DNA of 64,000 nucleotides from Auanema rhodensis (Eukaryota; Nematoda; Chromadorea; Rhabditida; Rhabditidae): the NCBI GenBank assembly GCA_964057225.1, contig OZ059895.1, positions 20,842,688-20,906,687 on the forward strand, written 5' to 3'. The notes beneath the pieces were generated by a model. The model did no database searches. It had not been told where the DNA came from and saw only the letters and a list, made by a program, of their open reading frames with translations. Made by a program: the position numbers and the translations under genes. Shown in pieces: positions 28,401-42,233 of this stretch (its first letter is position 1; every line of letters starts with the position of its first letter).

Positions 28401-28506
28401 TTTATGCTAATTAAGTGTACACATGATGTGCACTTGGTATGTAACTCGCTTCACGTCAAAGATAAAGAGATGCGGTTTCCAAAATTAGATTCCCCATGTC
28501 TATATT
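25339..28506. repeat. Six-monomer higher-order repeat, three copies (1,056 bp each)
   Basis: Copies run 25,339-26,394, 26,395-27,450 and 27,451-28,506. Markers recur at exactly 1,056 bp: TATGCTGATTAAG (about 25,589, 26,645, 27,701), GGTGCTTGG (26,071, 27,127, 28,183) and GGTTTTTAAAATTGG. Copies 2 and 3 share the private variant GAGGTGCGC (26,665 and 27,721) that copy 1 lacks, so one of these two probably derives from the other. The first monomer is GTCAAAAAACAA in copies 1 and 2 but GTCTATATT with AACATATTTTTATT in copy 3, a swap of a single unit. Confidence 0.9.
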
Positions 28507-29800
28507 AGTCTAAAAACATATTTTTATTAATACTGGTGCATGGTAACCATGACTTTGAAATTTACGTGAACTTTAATTTATGCTAATTAAGTGTACACGT
28601 GATGTGCACTTGGTATGTAACTCGCTTCACGTGAAAGATAAAGAGATGCGGTTTTCAAAATTAGATTCCCCATGTCCATATTAGTCTAAACACAAATTTT
28701 TATTGATATTGGTGCATGGTAACCATGACTTTGGAATTTACGTGAACTTTAATTTATGCTAATTAAGTGTACACGTGATGTGCACTTGGTATGTAACTCG
28801 CTTCACGTGAAAGATAAAGAGATGCGGTTTTCAAAATTAGATTCCCCATTTCCATATTAGTCTAAAAACAAATTTTTATTGATATTGGTGCATGGCAACC
28901 ATGACTTTAAAATTTACGTGAACTTTAATTTATGCTAATTAAGTGTACACATGATGTGCACTTGGTATGTAACTCGTTTCACGTCAAAGATAAAGAGATG
29001 CGGTTTTCAAAATTGGATTCCCCATGTCCATATTAGTCTAAAAACAAATTTTTATTAATATTGGTGCATGGTAACCATGACTTTGAAATTTACGTGAACT
29101 TTAATTTATGCTAATTAAGTGTACACATGATGTGCGCTTGGTATGTAACTCGCTTCACGTGAAAGATAAAGAGATGCGGTTTTCAAAATTAGATTCCCCA
29201 TTTCCATATTAGTCTAAAAACAAATTTTTATTGATATTGGTGCATGGCAACCATGACTTTAAAATTTACGTGAACTTTAATTTATGCTAATTAAGTGTAC
29301 ACATGATGTGCACTTGGTATGTAACTCGTTTCACATCAAAGATAAAGAGATGCGGTTTTCAAAATTGGATTCCCCATGTCCATATTAGTCTTAAAACAAA
29401 TTTTTATTAATATTGGTGCATGGTAACCATGACTTTGAAATTTACGTGAACTTTAATTTATGCTAATTAAGTGTACACATGATGTGCACTTGGTATGTAA
29501 CTCGCTTCACGTGAAAGATGAAGAGATGCGGTTTTCAAAATTAGATTCCCCATATCCATATTAGTCTAAAAACAAATTTTCATTGATATTGGTGCATGGT
29601 AACCATGACTTTGAAATTTACGTGAACTTTAATTTATGCTAATTAAATGTACACGTGATGTGCACTTGGTATGTAACTCGCTTCACGTCAAAGATAAAGA
29701 GATGAGGTTTTCAAAATTAGATTCCCCATGTCCATATTAGTCTAAAAACAAATTTTTATTAATATTGGTGCATGGTAACCATGACTTTGAAATTTACGTG
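28000..29800. repeat. Block Q, copy 1 (repeated at 35.2-37.0 and 38.9-40.7 kb)
   Basis: About ten monomers here match about 35,215-37,015 at an offset of 7,215 bp (41 monomers minus 1 bp). The third copy lies 3,696 bp beyond the second. Ordered markers are GGTGCTTGG (28,183 and 35,398), GTCTATATT with AACATATTTTTATTAATACTGG (28,500 and 35,715), ACTTTGGAATTT, GTCTTAAAAC (29,388, 36,603, 40,299), CCATATCC, TTTTCATTGATATT and TAATTAAATGTACACG with GATGAGG. This haplotype also feeds the later 4-monomer repeats. Confidence 0.85.
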
Positions 29801-29949
29801 AACTTTAATTTATGCTAATTAAGTGTACACATGATGTGCGCTTGGTATGTAACTCGCTTCACGTGAAAGATAAAGAGATGCGGTTTTCAAAATTAGATTC
29901 CCCATTTCCATATTAGTCTAAAAACAAATTTTTATTGATATTGGTGCAT

Positions 29950-32820
29950 GGCAACCATGACTTTAAAATTTACGTGAACTTTAATTTATGCTAATTAAGT
30001 GTACACATGATGTGCACTTGGTATGTAACTCGCTTCACGTGAAAGATAAAGAGATGCGGTTTTCAAAATAGATTCCCCATTTCCATATTAGTCTAAAAAC
30101 AAATTTTTATTGATATTGGTGCATGGCAACCATGACTTTAAAATTTACGTGAACTTTAATTTATGCTAATTAAGTGTACACATGATGTGCACTTGGTATG
30201 GAACTCGCTTCACGTCAAAGATAAAGAGAAGAGGTTTTCAAAATAAGATTCCCCATGTCAATATTAGTCTAAAAACAAATTTTTATTAATATTGGTGCAT
30301 GGTAACCATGACTTTGAAATTTACGTGAACTTTAATTTATGCTAATTAAGTGTACACATGATGTGCGCTTGGTATGTAACTCGCTTCACGTGAAAGATAA
30401 AGAGATGCGGTTTTCATAATTAGATTCCTCATTTCCATATTAGTCTAAAAACAAATTTTTATTAATATTGGTGCATGGTAACCATGACTTTGAAATTTAC
30501 GTGAACTTTAATTTATGCTAATTAAGTGTACACATGATGTGCACTTGGTATGTAACTCGCTTCACGTGAAAGATGAAGAGATGCGGTTTTCAAAATTAGA
30601 TTCCCCATGTCCATATTAGTCTAAAAACAAATTTTTATTAATATTGGTGCATGGTAACCATGACTTTGAAATTTACGTGAACTTTAATTTATGCTAATTA
30701 AGTGTACACATGATGTGCACTTGGTATGTAACTCGCTTCACGTGAAAGATAAAGAGATGCGGTTTTCCAAATTAGATTTCGCATGTCCATATTAGTCTAA
30801 AAACAAATTTTTATTGATATTGGTGCATGGTAACCATGACTTTGAAATTTACGTGAACTTTAATTTATGCTAATTAAGTGTACACATGATGTGCACTCGG
30901 TATGTAACTCGCTTCACGTGAAAGATGAAGAGATGCGGTTTTCAAAATTAGATTCCTCATGTCCATATTAGTCTAAAAACGAATTTTTATTGATATTGGT
31001 GCATGGTAACCATGACTTTGAAATTTACGTGAACTTTAATTTATGCTTATTAAGTGTACACGTGATGTGCACTTGGTATGTAACTCGCTTCACGTGAAAT
31101 ATAAAGGGATGCGGTTTTCAAAATTAGATTCCCCATGTCCATATTAGTCTAAAAACAAATTTTTATTAATATTGGTGCATGGTAACCATGACTTTAAAAT
31201 TTACGTGAACTTTAATTTATGCTAATTAAGTGTACACATGATGTGGACTTGGTATGTAACTCGCTTCACGTCAAAGATAAAGAGATGCGGTTTTCAAAAT
31301 TAGATTCCCCATGTCCATATTAGTCTAAAAACAAATTTTTATTAATATTGGTGCATGGTAACCATGACTTTGAAATTAACGTGAACTTTAATTTATGCTA
31401 ATTAAGTGTACACATGATGTGCACTTGGTATGTAACTCGCTTCACGTCAAAGATAAAGAGATGCGGTTTTTAAAATTAGATTCCCCATGTCCATATTAGT
31501 CTAAAAACAAATTTTTATTAATATTGGTGCATGGTAACCATGACTTTGAAATTTACGTGAACTTTAATTTATGCTAATTAAGTGTACACGTGATGTGCAC
31601 TTGGTATGTAACTCGCTTCACGTGAAAGATAAAGAGATGCGGTTTTCAAAATTAGATTCCCCATGTCCATATTAGTCTAAACACAAATTTTTATTGATAT
31701 TGGTGCATGGTAACCATGACTTTGAAATTTACGTGAACTTTAATTTATGCTAATTAAGTGTACACGTGATGTGCTCTTGGTATGTAACTCGCTTCACGTG
31801 AAAGATAAAGAGATGCGGTTTTCAAAATTAGATTCCCCATTTCCATATTAGTCAAAAAACAAATTTTTATTGATATTGGTGCATGGCAACCATGACTTTA
31901 AAATTTACGTGAACTTTAATTTATGCTAATTAAGTGTACACATGATGTGCACTTGGTATGTAACTCGCTTCACGTCAAAGATAAAGAGATGCGGTTTTCA
32001 AAATTAGATTCCCCATGTCCATATTAGTCTAAAAACAAATTTTTATTAATATTGGTGCATGGTAACCATGACTTTGAAATTTACGTGAACTTTAATTTAT
32101 GCTAATTAAGTGTACACATGATGTGCGCTTGGTATGTAACTCGCTTCACGTGAAAGATAAAGAGATGCGGTTTTCAAAATTAGATTCCCCATTTCCATAT
32201 TAGTCTAAAAACAAATTTTTATTGATATTGGTGCATGGCAACCATGACTTTAAAATTTACGTGAACTTTAATTTATGCTAATTAAGTGTACACATGATGT
32301 GCACTTGGTATGTAACTCGTTTCACGTCAAAGATAAAGAGATGCGGTTTTCAAAATTGGATTCCCCATGTCCATATTAGTCTAAAAACAAATTTTTATTA
32401 ATATTGATGCATGGTAACCATGACTTTGAAATTTACGTGAACTTTAATTTATGCTAATTAAGTGTACACATGATGTGCACTTGGTATGTAACTCGCTTCA
32501 CGTGAAATATAAAGGGATGCGGTTTTCAAAATTAGATTCCCCATGTCCATATTAGTCTAAACACAAATTTTTATTGATATTGGTGCATTGTAACCATGAC
32601 TTTGAAATTTACGTGAACTTTAATTTATGCTAATTAAGTGTACACGTGATGTGCACTTGGTATGTAACTCGCTTCACGTGAAAGATAAAGAGATGCGGTT
32701 TTCAAAATTAGATTCCCCATTTCCATATTAGTCAAAAAACAAATTTTTATTGATATTGGTGCATGGCAACCATGACTTTAAAATTTACGTGAACTTTAAT
32801 TTATGCTAATTAAGTGTACA
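29950..32820. repeat. Block P, copy 2
   Basis: This is the second copy of the segment at 22,380-25,420, shorter by one monomer. It carries the same ordered rare variants, including CAAAATAGATT at 30,068, GAGAAGAGG near 30,226, TGTGGACTTGG at 31,242 and GTCAAAAAACAA at 31,851. Small differences from copy 1 include TGATGTGCAC here against TGAAGTGCAC near 25,080, and GGTGCATTG here against TTGTGCATGG near 25,187. Its last ten monomers were then duplicated in place (see 31,066-34,585). Confidence 0.85.
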
Positions 32821-34585
32821 CATGATGTGCACTTGGTATGTAACTCGCTTCACGTGAAATATAAAGGGATGCGGTTTTCAAAATTAGATTCCCCATGTCC
32901 ATATTAGTCTAAAAACAAATTTTTATTAATATTGGTGCATGGTAACCATGACTTTAAAATTTACGTGAACTTTAATTTATGCTAATTAAGTGTACACATG
33001 ATGTGGACTTGGTATGTAACTCGCTTCACGTCAAAGATAAAGAGATGCGGTTTTCAAAATTAGATTCCCCATGTCCATATTAGTCTAAAAACAAATTTTT
33101 ATTAATATTGGTGCATGGTAACCATGACTTTGAAATTAACGTGAACTTTAATTTATGCTAATTAAGTGTACACATGATGTGCACTTGGTATGTAACTCGC
33201 TTCACGTCAAAGATAAAGAGATGCGGTTTTTAAAATTAGATTCCCCATGTCCATATTAGTCTAAAAACAAATTTTTATTAATATTGGTGCATGGTAACCA
33301 TGACTTTGAAATTTACGTGAACTTTAATTTATGCTAATTAAGTGTACACGTGATGTGCACTTGGTATGTAACTCGCTTCACGTGAAAGATAAAGAGATGC
33401 GGTTTTCAAAATTAGATTCCCCATGTCCATATTAGTCTAATCACAAATTTTTATTGATATTGGTGCATGGTAACCATGACTTTGAAATTTACGTGAACTT
33501 TAATTTATGCTAATTAAGTGTACACGTGATGTGCTCTTGGTATGTAACTCGCTTCACGTGAAAGATAAAGAGATGCGGTTTTCAAAATTAGATTCCCCAT
33601 TTCCATATTAGTCAAAAAACAAATTTTTATTGATATTGGTGCATGGCAACCATGACTTTAAAATTTACGTGAACTTTAATTTATGCTAATTAAGTGTACA
33701 CATGATGTGCACTTGGTATGTAACTCGCTTCACGTCAAAGATAAAGAGATGCGGTTTTCAAAATTAGATTCCCCATGTCCATATTAGTCTAAAAACAAAT
33801 TTTTATTAATATTGGTGCATGGTAACCATGACTTTGAAATTTACGTGAACTTTAATTTATGCTAATTAAGTGTACACATGATGTGCGCTTGGTATGTAAC
33901 TCGCTTCACGTGAAAGATAAAGAGATGCGGTTTTCAAAATTAGATTCCCCATTTCCATATTAGTCTAAAAACAAATTTTTATTGATATTGGTGCATGGCA
34001 ACCATGACTTTAAAATTTACGTGAACTTTAATTTATGCTAATTAAGTGTACACATGATGTGCACTTGGTATGTAACTCGTTTCACGTCAAAGATAAAGAG
34101 ATGCGGTTTTCAAAATTGGATTCCCCATGTCCATATTAGTCTAAAAACAAATTTTTATTAATATTGATGCATGGTAACCATGACTTTGAAATTTACGTGA
34201 ACTTTAATTTATGCTAATTAAGTGTACACATGATGTGCACTTGGTATGTAACTCGCTTCACGTGAAATATAAAGGGATGCGGTTTTCAAAATTAGATTCC
34301 CCATGTCCATATTAGTCTAAACACAAATTTTTATTGATATTGGTGCATTGTAACCATGACTTTGAAATTTACGTGAACTTTAATTTATGCTAATTAAGTG
34401 TACACGTGATGTGCACTTGGTATGTAACTCGCTTCACGTGAAAGATAAAGAGATGCGGTTTTCAAAATTAGATTCCCCATTTCCATATTAGTCAAAAAAC
34501 AAATTTTTATTGATATTGGTGCATGGCAACCATGACTTTAAAATTTACGTGAACTTTAATTTATGCTAATTAAGTGTACACATGA
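31066..34585. repeat. Tandem duplication of 10 monomers (1,760 bp)
   Basis: Copy 1 is about 31,066-32,825 and copy 2 about 32,826-34,585. Markers are spaced by exactly 1,760 bp: TGTGGACTTGG (31,242 and 33,002), GTGCTCTTGG (31,771 and 33,531), GGTGCATTG (32,582 and 34,342) and GTCAAAAAACAA (32,731 and 34,491). The junction is visible where a CGTGAAATATAAAGGG monomer follows the GTCAAAAAAC monomer near 32,850, a combination absent from block P at 25.4 kb. One private change in copy 2 is TCTAATCACAAA near 33,440 against TCTAAACACAAA in copy 1. Confidence 0.9.
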
Positions 34586-37500
34586 TGTGCACTTGGTATG
34601 TAACTCGCTTCACGTCAAAGATAAAGAGATGCGGTTTTCAAAATTAGATTCCCCATGTCCATATTAGTCTAAAAACAAATTTTTATTAATATTGGTGCAT
34701 GGTAACCATGACTTTGAAATTTACGTGAACTTTAATTTATGCTGATTAAGTGTACACATGATGTGCGCTTGGTATGTAACTCGCTTCACGTGAAAGATAA
34801 AGAGATGCGGTTTTCAAAATTAGATTCCCCATTTCCATATTAGTCTAAAAACAAATTTTTATTGATATTGGTGCATGGCAACCATGACTTTAAAATTTAC
34901 GTGAACTTTAATTTATGCTAATTAAGTGTACACATGATGTGCACTTGGTATGTAACTCGTTTCACGTCAAAGATAAAGAGATGCGGTTTTTAAAATTGGA
35001 TTCCCCATGTCCATATTAGTCTAAAAACAAATTTTTATTAATATTGATGCATGGTAACCATGACTTTGAAATTTACGTGAACTTTAATTTATGCTAATTA
35101 AGTGTACACATGATGTGCACTTGGTATGTAACTCGCTTCACGTCAAAGATAAAGAGATGCGGTTTTCAAAATTAGATTCCCCATTTCCATATTAGTCTAA
35201 AAACAAATTTTTATTAATATTGATGCATGGTAACCATGACTTTGAAATTTACGTGAACTTTAATTTATGCTAATTAAGTGTACACATGATGTGCACTTGG
35301 TATGTAACTCGCTTCACGTCAAAGATAAAGAGATGCGGTTTTCAAAATTAGATTCCCCATGTCCATATTAGTCTAAAAACAAATTTTTATTGATATTGGT
35401 GCTTGGTAACCATGACTTTGAAATTTACGTGAACTTTAATTTATGCTAATTAAGTGTACACATGATGTGCGCTTGGTATGTAACTCGCTTCACGTCAAAG
35501 ATAAAGAGATGCGGTTTTCAAAATTAGATTCCCCATGTCCATATTAGTCTAAAAACAAATTTTTATTGATATTGGTGCATGGTAACCATGACTTTGAAAT
35601 TTACGTGAACTTTAATTTATGCTAATTAAGTGTACACATGATGTGCACTTGGTATGTAACTCGCTTCACGTCAAAGATAAAGAGATGCGGTTTTCAAAAT
35701 TAGATTCCCCATGTCTATATTAGTCTAAAAACATATTTTTATTAATACTGGTGCATGGTAACCATGACTTTGAAATTTACGTGAACTTTAATTTATGCTA
35801 ATTAAGTGTACACGTGATGTGCACTTGGTATGTAACTCGCTTCACGTGAAAGATAAAGAGATGCGGTTTTCAAAATTAGATTCCCCATGTCCATATTAGT
35901 CTAAACACAAATTTTTATTGATATTGGTGCATGGTAACCATGACTTTGGAATTTACGTGAACTTTAATTTATGCTAATTAAGTGTACACGTGATGTGCAC
36001 TTGGTATGTAACTCGCTTCACGTGAAAGATAAAGAGATGCGGTTTTCAAAATTAGATTCCCCATTTCCATATTAGTCTAAAAACAAATTTTTATTGATAT
36101 TGGTGCATGGCAACCATGACTTTAAAATTTACGTGAACTTTAATTTATGCTAATTAAGTGTACACATGATGTGCACTCGGTATGTAACTCGTTTCACGTC
36201 AAAGATAAAGAGATGCGGTTTTCAAAATTGGATTCCCCATGTCCATATTAGTCTAAAAACAAATTTTTATTAATATTGGTGCATGGTAACCATGACTTTG
36301 AAATTTACGTGAACTTTAATTTATGCTAATTAAGTGTACACATGATGTGCGCTTGGTATGTAACTCGCTTCACGTGAAAGATAAAGAGATGCGGTTTTCA
36401 AAATTAGATTCCCCATTTCCATATTAGTCTAAAAACAAATTTTTATTGATATTGGTGCATGGCAACCATGACTTTAAAATTTACGTGAACTTTAATTTAT
36501 GCTAATTAAGTGTACACATGATGTGCACTTGGTATGTAACTCGTTTCACGTCAAAGATAAAGAGATGCGGTTTTCAAAATTGGATTCCCCATGTCCATAT
36601 TAGTCTTAAAACAAATTTTTATTAATATTGGTGCATGGTAACCATGACTTTGAAATTTACGTGAACTTTAATTTATGCTAATTAAGTGTACACATGATGT
36701 GCACTTGGTATGTAACTCGCTTCACGTGAAAGATGAAGAGATGCGGTTTTCAAAATTAGATTCCCCATATCCATATTAGTCTAAAAACAAATTTTCATTG
36801 ATATTGGTGCATGGTAACCATGACTTTGAAATTTACGTGAACTTTAATTTATGCTAATTAAATGTACACGTGATGTGCACTTGGTATGTAACTCGCTTCA
36901 CGTCAAAGATAAAGAGATGAGGTTTTCAAAATTAGATTCCCCATGTCCATATTAGTCTAAAAACAAATTTTTATTAATATTGGTGCATGGTAACCATGAC
37001 TTTGAAATTTACGTGAACTTTAATTTATGCTAATTAAGTGTACACATGATGTGCACTTGGTATGTAACTCGCTTCACGTGAAAGATAAAGAGATGCGGTT
37101 TTCAAAATTAGATTCCCCATGTCCATATTAGTCTAAACACAAATTTTTATTGATATTGGTGCATGGTAACCATGACTTTGAAATTTACGTGAACTTTAAT
37201 TTATGCTAATTAAGTGTACACGTGATGTGCTCTTGGTATGTAACTCGCTTCACGTGAAAGATAAAGAGATGCGGTTTTCAAAATTAGATTCCCCATTTCC
37301 ATATTAGTCAAAAAACAAATTTTTATTGATATTGGTGCATGGCAACCATGACTTTAAAATTTACGTGAACTTTAATTTATGCTAATTAAGTGTACACATG
37401 ATGTGCACTTGGTATGTAACTCGCTTCACGTCAAAGATAAAAAGATGCGGTTTTCAAAATTAGATTCCCCATGTCCATATTAGTCTAAAAACAAATTTTT

Positions 37501-40500
37501 ATTAATATTGGTGCATGGTAACCATGACTTTGAAATTTACGTGAACTTTAATTTATGCTAATTAAGTGTACACATGATGTGCGCTTGGTATGTAACTCGC
37601 TTCACGTGAAAGATAAAGAGATGCGGTTTTCAAAATTAGATTCCCCATTTCCATATTAGTCTAAAAACAAATTTTTATTGATATTGGTGCATGGCAACCA
37701 TGACTTTAAAATTTACGTGAACTTTAATTTATGCTAATTAAGTGTACACATGATGTGCACTTGGTATGTAACTCGTTTCACGTCAAAGATAAAGAGATGC
37801 GGTTTTCAAAATTGGATTCCCCATGTCCATATTAGTCTAAAAACAAATTTTTATTAATATTGATGCATGGTAACCATGACTTTGAAATTTACGTGAACTT
37901 TAATTTATGCTAATTAAGTGTACACATGATGTGCACTTGGTATGTAACTCGCTTCACGTGAAATATAAAGGGATGCGGTTTTCAAAATTAGATTCCCCAT
38001 GTCCATATTAGTCTAAACACAAATTTTTATTGATATTGGTGCATTGTAACCATGACTTTGAAATTTACGTGAACTTTAATTTATGCTAATTAAGTGTACA
38101 CGTGATGTGCACTTGGTATGTAACTCGCTTCACGTGAAAGATAAAGAGATGCGGTTTTCAAAATTAGATTCCCCATTTCCATATTAGTCAAAAAACAAAT
38201 TTTTATTGATATTGGTGCATGGCAACCATGACTTTAAAATTTACGTGAACTTTAATTTATGCTAATTAAGTGTACACATGATGTGCACTTGGTATGTAAC
38301 TCGCTTCACGTCAAAGATAAAGAGATGCGGTTTTCAAAATTAGATTCCCCATGTCCATATTAGTCTAAAAACAAATTTTTATTAATATTGGTGCATGGTA
38401 ACCATGACTTTGAAATTTACGTGAACTTTAATTTATGCTGATTAAGTGTACACATGATGTGCGCTTGGTATGTAACTCGCTTCACGTGAAAGATAAAGAG
38501 ATGCGGTTTTCAAAATTAGATTCCCCATTTCCATATTAGTCTAAAAACAAATTTTTATTGATATTGGTGCATGGCAACCATGACTTTAAAATTTACGTGA
38601 ACTTTAATTTATGCTAATTAAGTGTACACATGATGTGCACTTGGTATGTAACTCGTTTCACGTCAAAGATAAAGAGATGCGGTTTTTAAAATTGGATTCC
38701 CCATGTCCATATTAGTCTAAAAACAAATTTTTATTAATATTGATGCATGGTAACCATGACTTTGAAATTTACGTGAACTTTAATTTATGCTAATTAAGTG
38801 TACACATGATGTGCACTTGGTATGTAACTCGCTTCACGTCAAAGATAAAGAGATGCGGTTTTCAAAATTAGATTCCCCATTTCCATATTAGTCTAAAAAC
38901 AAATTTTTATTAATATTGATGCATGGTAACCATGACTTTGAAATTTACGTGAACTTTAATTTATGCTAATTAAGTGTACACATGATGTGCACTTGGTATG
39001 TAACTCGCTTCACGTCAAAGATAAAGAGATGCGGTTTTCAAAATTAGATTCCCCATGTCCATATTAGTCTAAAAACAAATTTTTATTGATATTGGTGCTT
39101 GGTAACCATGACTTTGAAATTTACGTGAACTTTAATTTATGCTAATTAAGTGTACACATGATGTGCGCTTGGTATGTAACTCGCTTCACGTCAAAGATAA
39201 AGAGATGCGGTTTTCAAAATTAGATTCCCCATGTCCATATTAGTCTAAAAACAAATTTTTATTGATATTGGTGCATGGTAACCATGACTTTGAAATTTAC
39301 GTGAACTTTAATTTATGCTAATTAAGTGTACACATGATGTGCACTTGGTATGTAACTCGCTTCACGTCAAAGATAAAGAGATGCGGTTTTCAAAATTAGA
39401 TTCCCCATGTCTATATTAGTCTAAAAACATATTTTTATTAATACTGGTGCATGGTAACCATGACTTTGAAATTTACGTGAACTTTAATTTATGCTAATTA
39501 AGTGTACACGTGATGTGCACTTGGTATGTAACTCGCTTCACGTGAAAGATAAAGAGATGCGGTTTTCAAAATTAGATTCCCCATGTCCATATTAGTCTAA
39601 ACACAAATTTTTATTGATATTGGTGCATGGTAACCATGACTTTGGAATTTACGTGAACTTTAATTTATGCTAATTAAGTGTACACGTGATGTGCACTTGG
39701 TATGTAACTCGCTTCACGTGAAAGATAAAGAGATGCGGTTTTCAAAATTAGATTCCCCATTTCCATATTAGTCTAAAAACAAATTTTTATTGATATTGGT
39801 GCATGGCAACCATGACTTTAAAATTTACGTGAACTTTAATTTATGCTAATTAAGTGTACACATGATGTGCACTCGGTATGTAACTCGTTTCACGTCAAAG
39901 ATAAAGAGATGCGGTTTTCAAAATTGGATTCCCCATGTCCATATTAGTCTAAAAACAAATTTTTATTAATATTGGTGCATGGTAACCATGACTTTGAAAT
40001 TTACGTGAACTTTAATTTATGCTAATTAAGTGTACACATGATGTGCGCTTGGTATGTAACTCGCTTCACGTGAAAGATAAAGAGATGCGGTTTTCAAAAT
40101 TAGATTCCCCATTTCCATATTAGTCTAAAAACAAATTTTTATTGATATTGGTGCATGGCAACCATGACTTTAAAATTTACGTGAACTTTAATTTATGCTA
40201 ATTAAGTGTACACATGATGTGCACTTGGTATGTAACTCGTTTCACGTCAAAGATAAAGAGATGCGGTTTTCAAAATTGGATTCCCCATGTCCATATTAGT
40301 CTTAAAACAAATTTTTATTAATATTGGTGCATGGTAACCATGACTTTGAAATTTACGTGAACTTTAATTTATGCTAATTAAGTGTACACATGATGTGCAC
40401 TTGGTATGTAACTCGCTTCACGTGAAAGATGAAGAGATGCGGTTTTCAAAATTAGATTCCCCATATCCATATTAGTCTAAAAACAAATTTTCATTGATAT

Positions 40501-40743
40501 TGGTGCATGGTAACCATGACTTTGAAATTTACGTGAACTTTAATTTATGCTAATTAAATGTACACGTGATGTGCACTTGGTATGTAACTCGCTTCACGTC
40601 AAAGATAAAGAGATGAGGTTTTCAAAATTAGATTCCCCATGTCCATATTAGTCTAAAAACAAATTTTTATTAATATTGGTGCATGGTAACCATGACTTTG
40701 AAATTTACGTGAACTTTAATTTATGCTAATTAAGTGTACACAT
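33352..40743. repeat. Tandem duplication of 21 monomers (3,696 bp)
   Basis: Copy 1 is about 33,352-37,047 and copy 2 about 37,048-40,743. Every rare marker I tracked in copy 1 recurs exactly 3,696 bp later: GTGCTCTTGG (33,531 and 37,227), GGTGCATTG (34,342 and 38,038), TATGCTGATTAAG, the CCATTTCC with AATATTGATGC monomer, GGTGCTTGG, AACATATTTTT, ACTTTGGAATTT, GCACTCGGTATG, GTCTTAAAAC (36,603 and 40,299) and TTAAATGTACACG. The few differences seen are TCTAATCAC against TCTAAACAC near 33,440 and 37,136, and ATAAAGAGATG against ATAAAAAGATG near 37,440. This is the longest and among the most recent-looking duplications in the window, and it includes the second unit of the 10-monomer doublet. Confidence 0.92.
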
Positions 40744-42233
40744 GATGTGCGCTTGGTATGTAACTCGCTTCACGTGAAAGATAAAGAGATGCGGTTTTCA
40801 AAATTAGATTCCCCATTTCCATATTAGTCTAAAAACAAATTTTTATTGATATTGGTGCATGGCAACCATGACTTTAAAATTTACGTGAACTTTAATTTAT
40901 GCTAATTAAGTGTACACATGATGTGCACTTGGTATGTAACTCGTTTCACGTCAAAGATAAAGAGATGCGGTTTTCAAAATTGGATTCCCCATGTCCATAT
41001 TAGTCTTAAAACAAATTTTTATTAATATTGGTGCATGGTAACCATGACTTTGAAATTTACGTGAACTTTAATTTATGCTAATTAAGTGTACACATGATGT
41101 GCACTTGGTATGTAACTCGCTTCACGTGAAAGATGAAGAGATGCGGTTTTCAAAATTAGATTCCCCATATCCATATTAGTCTAAAAACAAATTTTCATTG
41201 ATATTGGTGCATGGTAACCATGACTTTGAAATTTACGTGAACTTTAATTTATGCTAATTAAATGTACACGTGATGTGCACTTGGTATGTAACTCGCTTCA
41301 CGTCAAAGATAAAGAGATGAGGTTTTCAAAATTAGATTCCCCATGTCCATATTAGTCTAAAAACAAATTTTTATTAATATTGGTGCATGGTAACCATGAC
41401 TTTGAAATTTACGTGAACTTTAATTTATGCTAATTAAGTGTACACGTGATGTGCACTTGGTATGTAACTCGCTTCACGTGAAAGATAAAGAGATGCGGTT
41501 TTCAAAATTAGATTCCCCATGTCTATATTAGTCTAAAAACATATTTTTATTAATACTGGTGCATGGTAACCATGACTTTGAAATTTACGTGAACTTTAAT
41601 TTATGCTAATTAAGTGTACACGTGATGTGCACTTGGTATGTAACTCGCTTCACGTGAAAGATAAAGAGATGCGGTTTTCAAAATTGGATTCCCCATGTCC
41701 ATATTAGTCTTAAAACAAATTTTTATTAATATTGGTGCATGGTAACCATGACTTTGAAATTTACGTGAACTTTAATTTATGCTAATTAAGTGTACACATG
41801 ATGTGCACTTGGTATGTAACTCGCTTCACGTGAAAGATGAAGAGATGCGGTTTTCAAAATTAGATTCCCCATATCCATATTAGTCTAAAAACAAATTTTC
41901 ATTGATATTGGTGCATGGTAACCATGACTTTGAAATTTACGTGAACTTTAATTTATGCTAATTAAATGTACACGTGATGTGCACTTGGTATGTAACTCGC
42001 TTCACGTCAAAGATAAAGAGATGAGGTTTTCAAAATTAGATTCCCCATGTCCATATTAGTCTAAAAACAAATTTTTATTAATATTGGTGCATGGTAACCA
42101 TGACTTTGAAATTTACGTGAACTTTAATTTATGCTAATTAAGTGTACACGTGATGTGCACTTGGTATGTAACTCGCTTCACGTGAAAGATAAAGAGATGC
42201 GGTTTTCAAAATTAGATTCCCCATGTCTATATT
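40122..42233. repeat. Four-monomer higher-order repeat, three copies (704 bp each)
   Basis: Copies begin at 40,122, 40,826 and 41,530. GTCTTAAAAC lies at 40,299, 41,003 and 41,707, and TAATTAAATG at 40,551, 41,255 and 41,959, all spaced 704 bp. Unit order is a GTCTTAAAAC monomer with GATGAAG, a TTTTCATTGATATT monomer with TTAAATGTACACG and GATGAGG, an AATATT monomer, and a fourth monomer that varies. In copies 1 and 2 the fourth unit is CATTTCC with GGCAACC; in copy 3 it is the GTCTATATT with AACATATTTTT form, so one position of the unit was exchanged. Confidence 0.88.
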
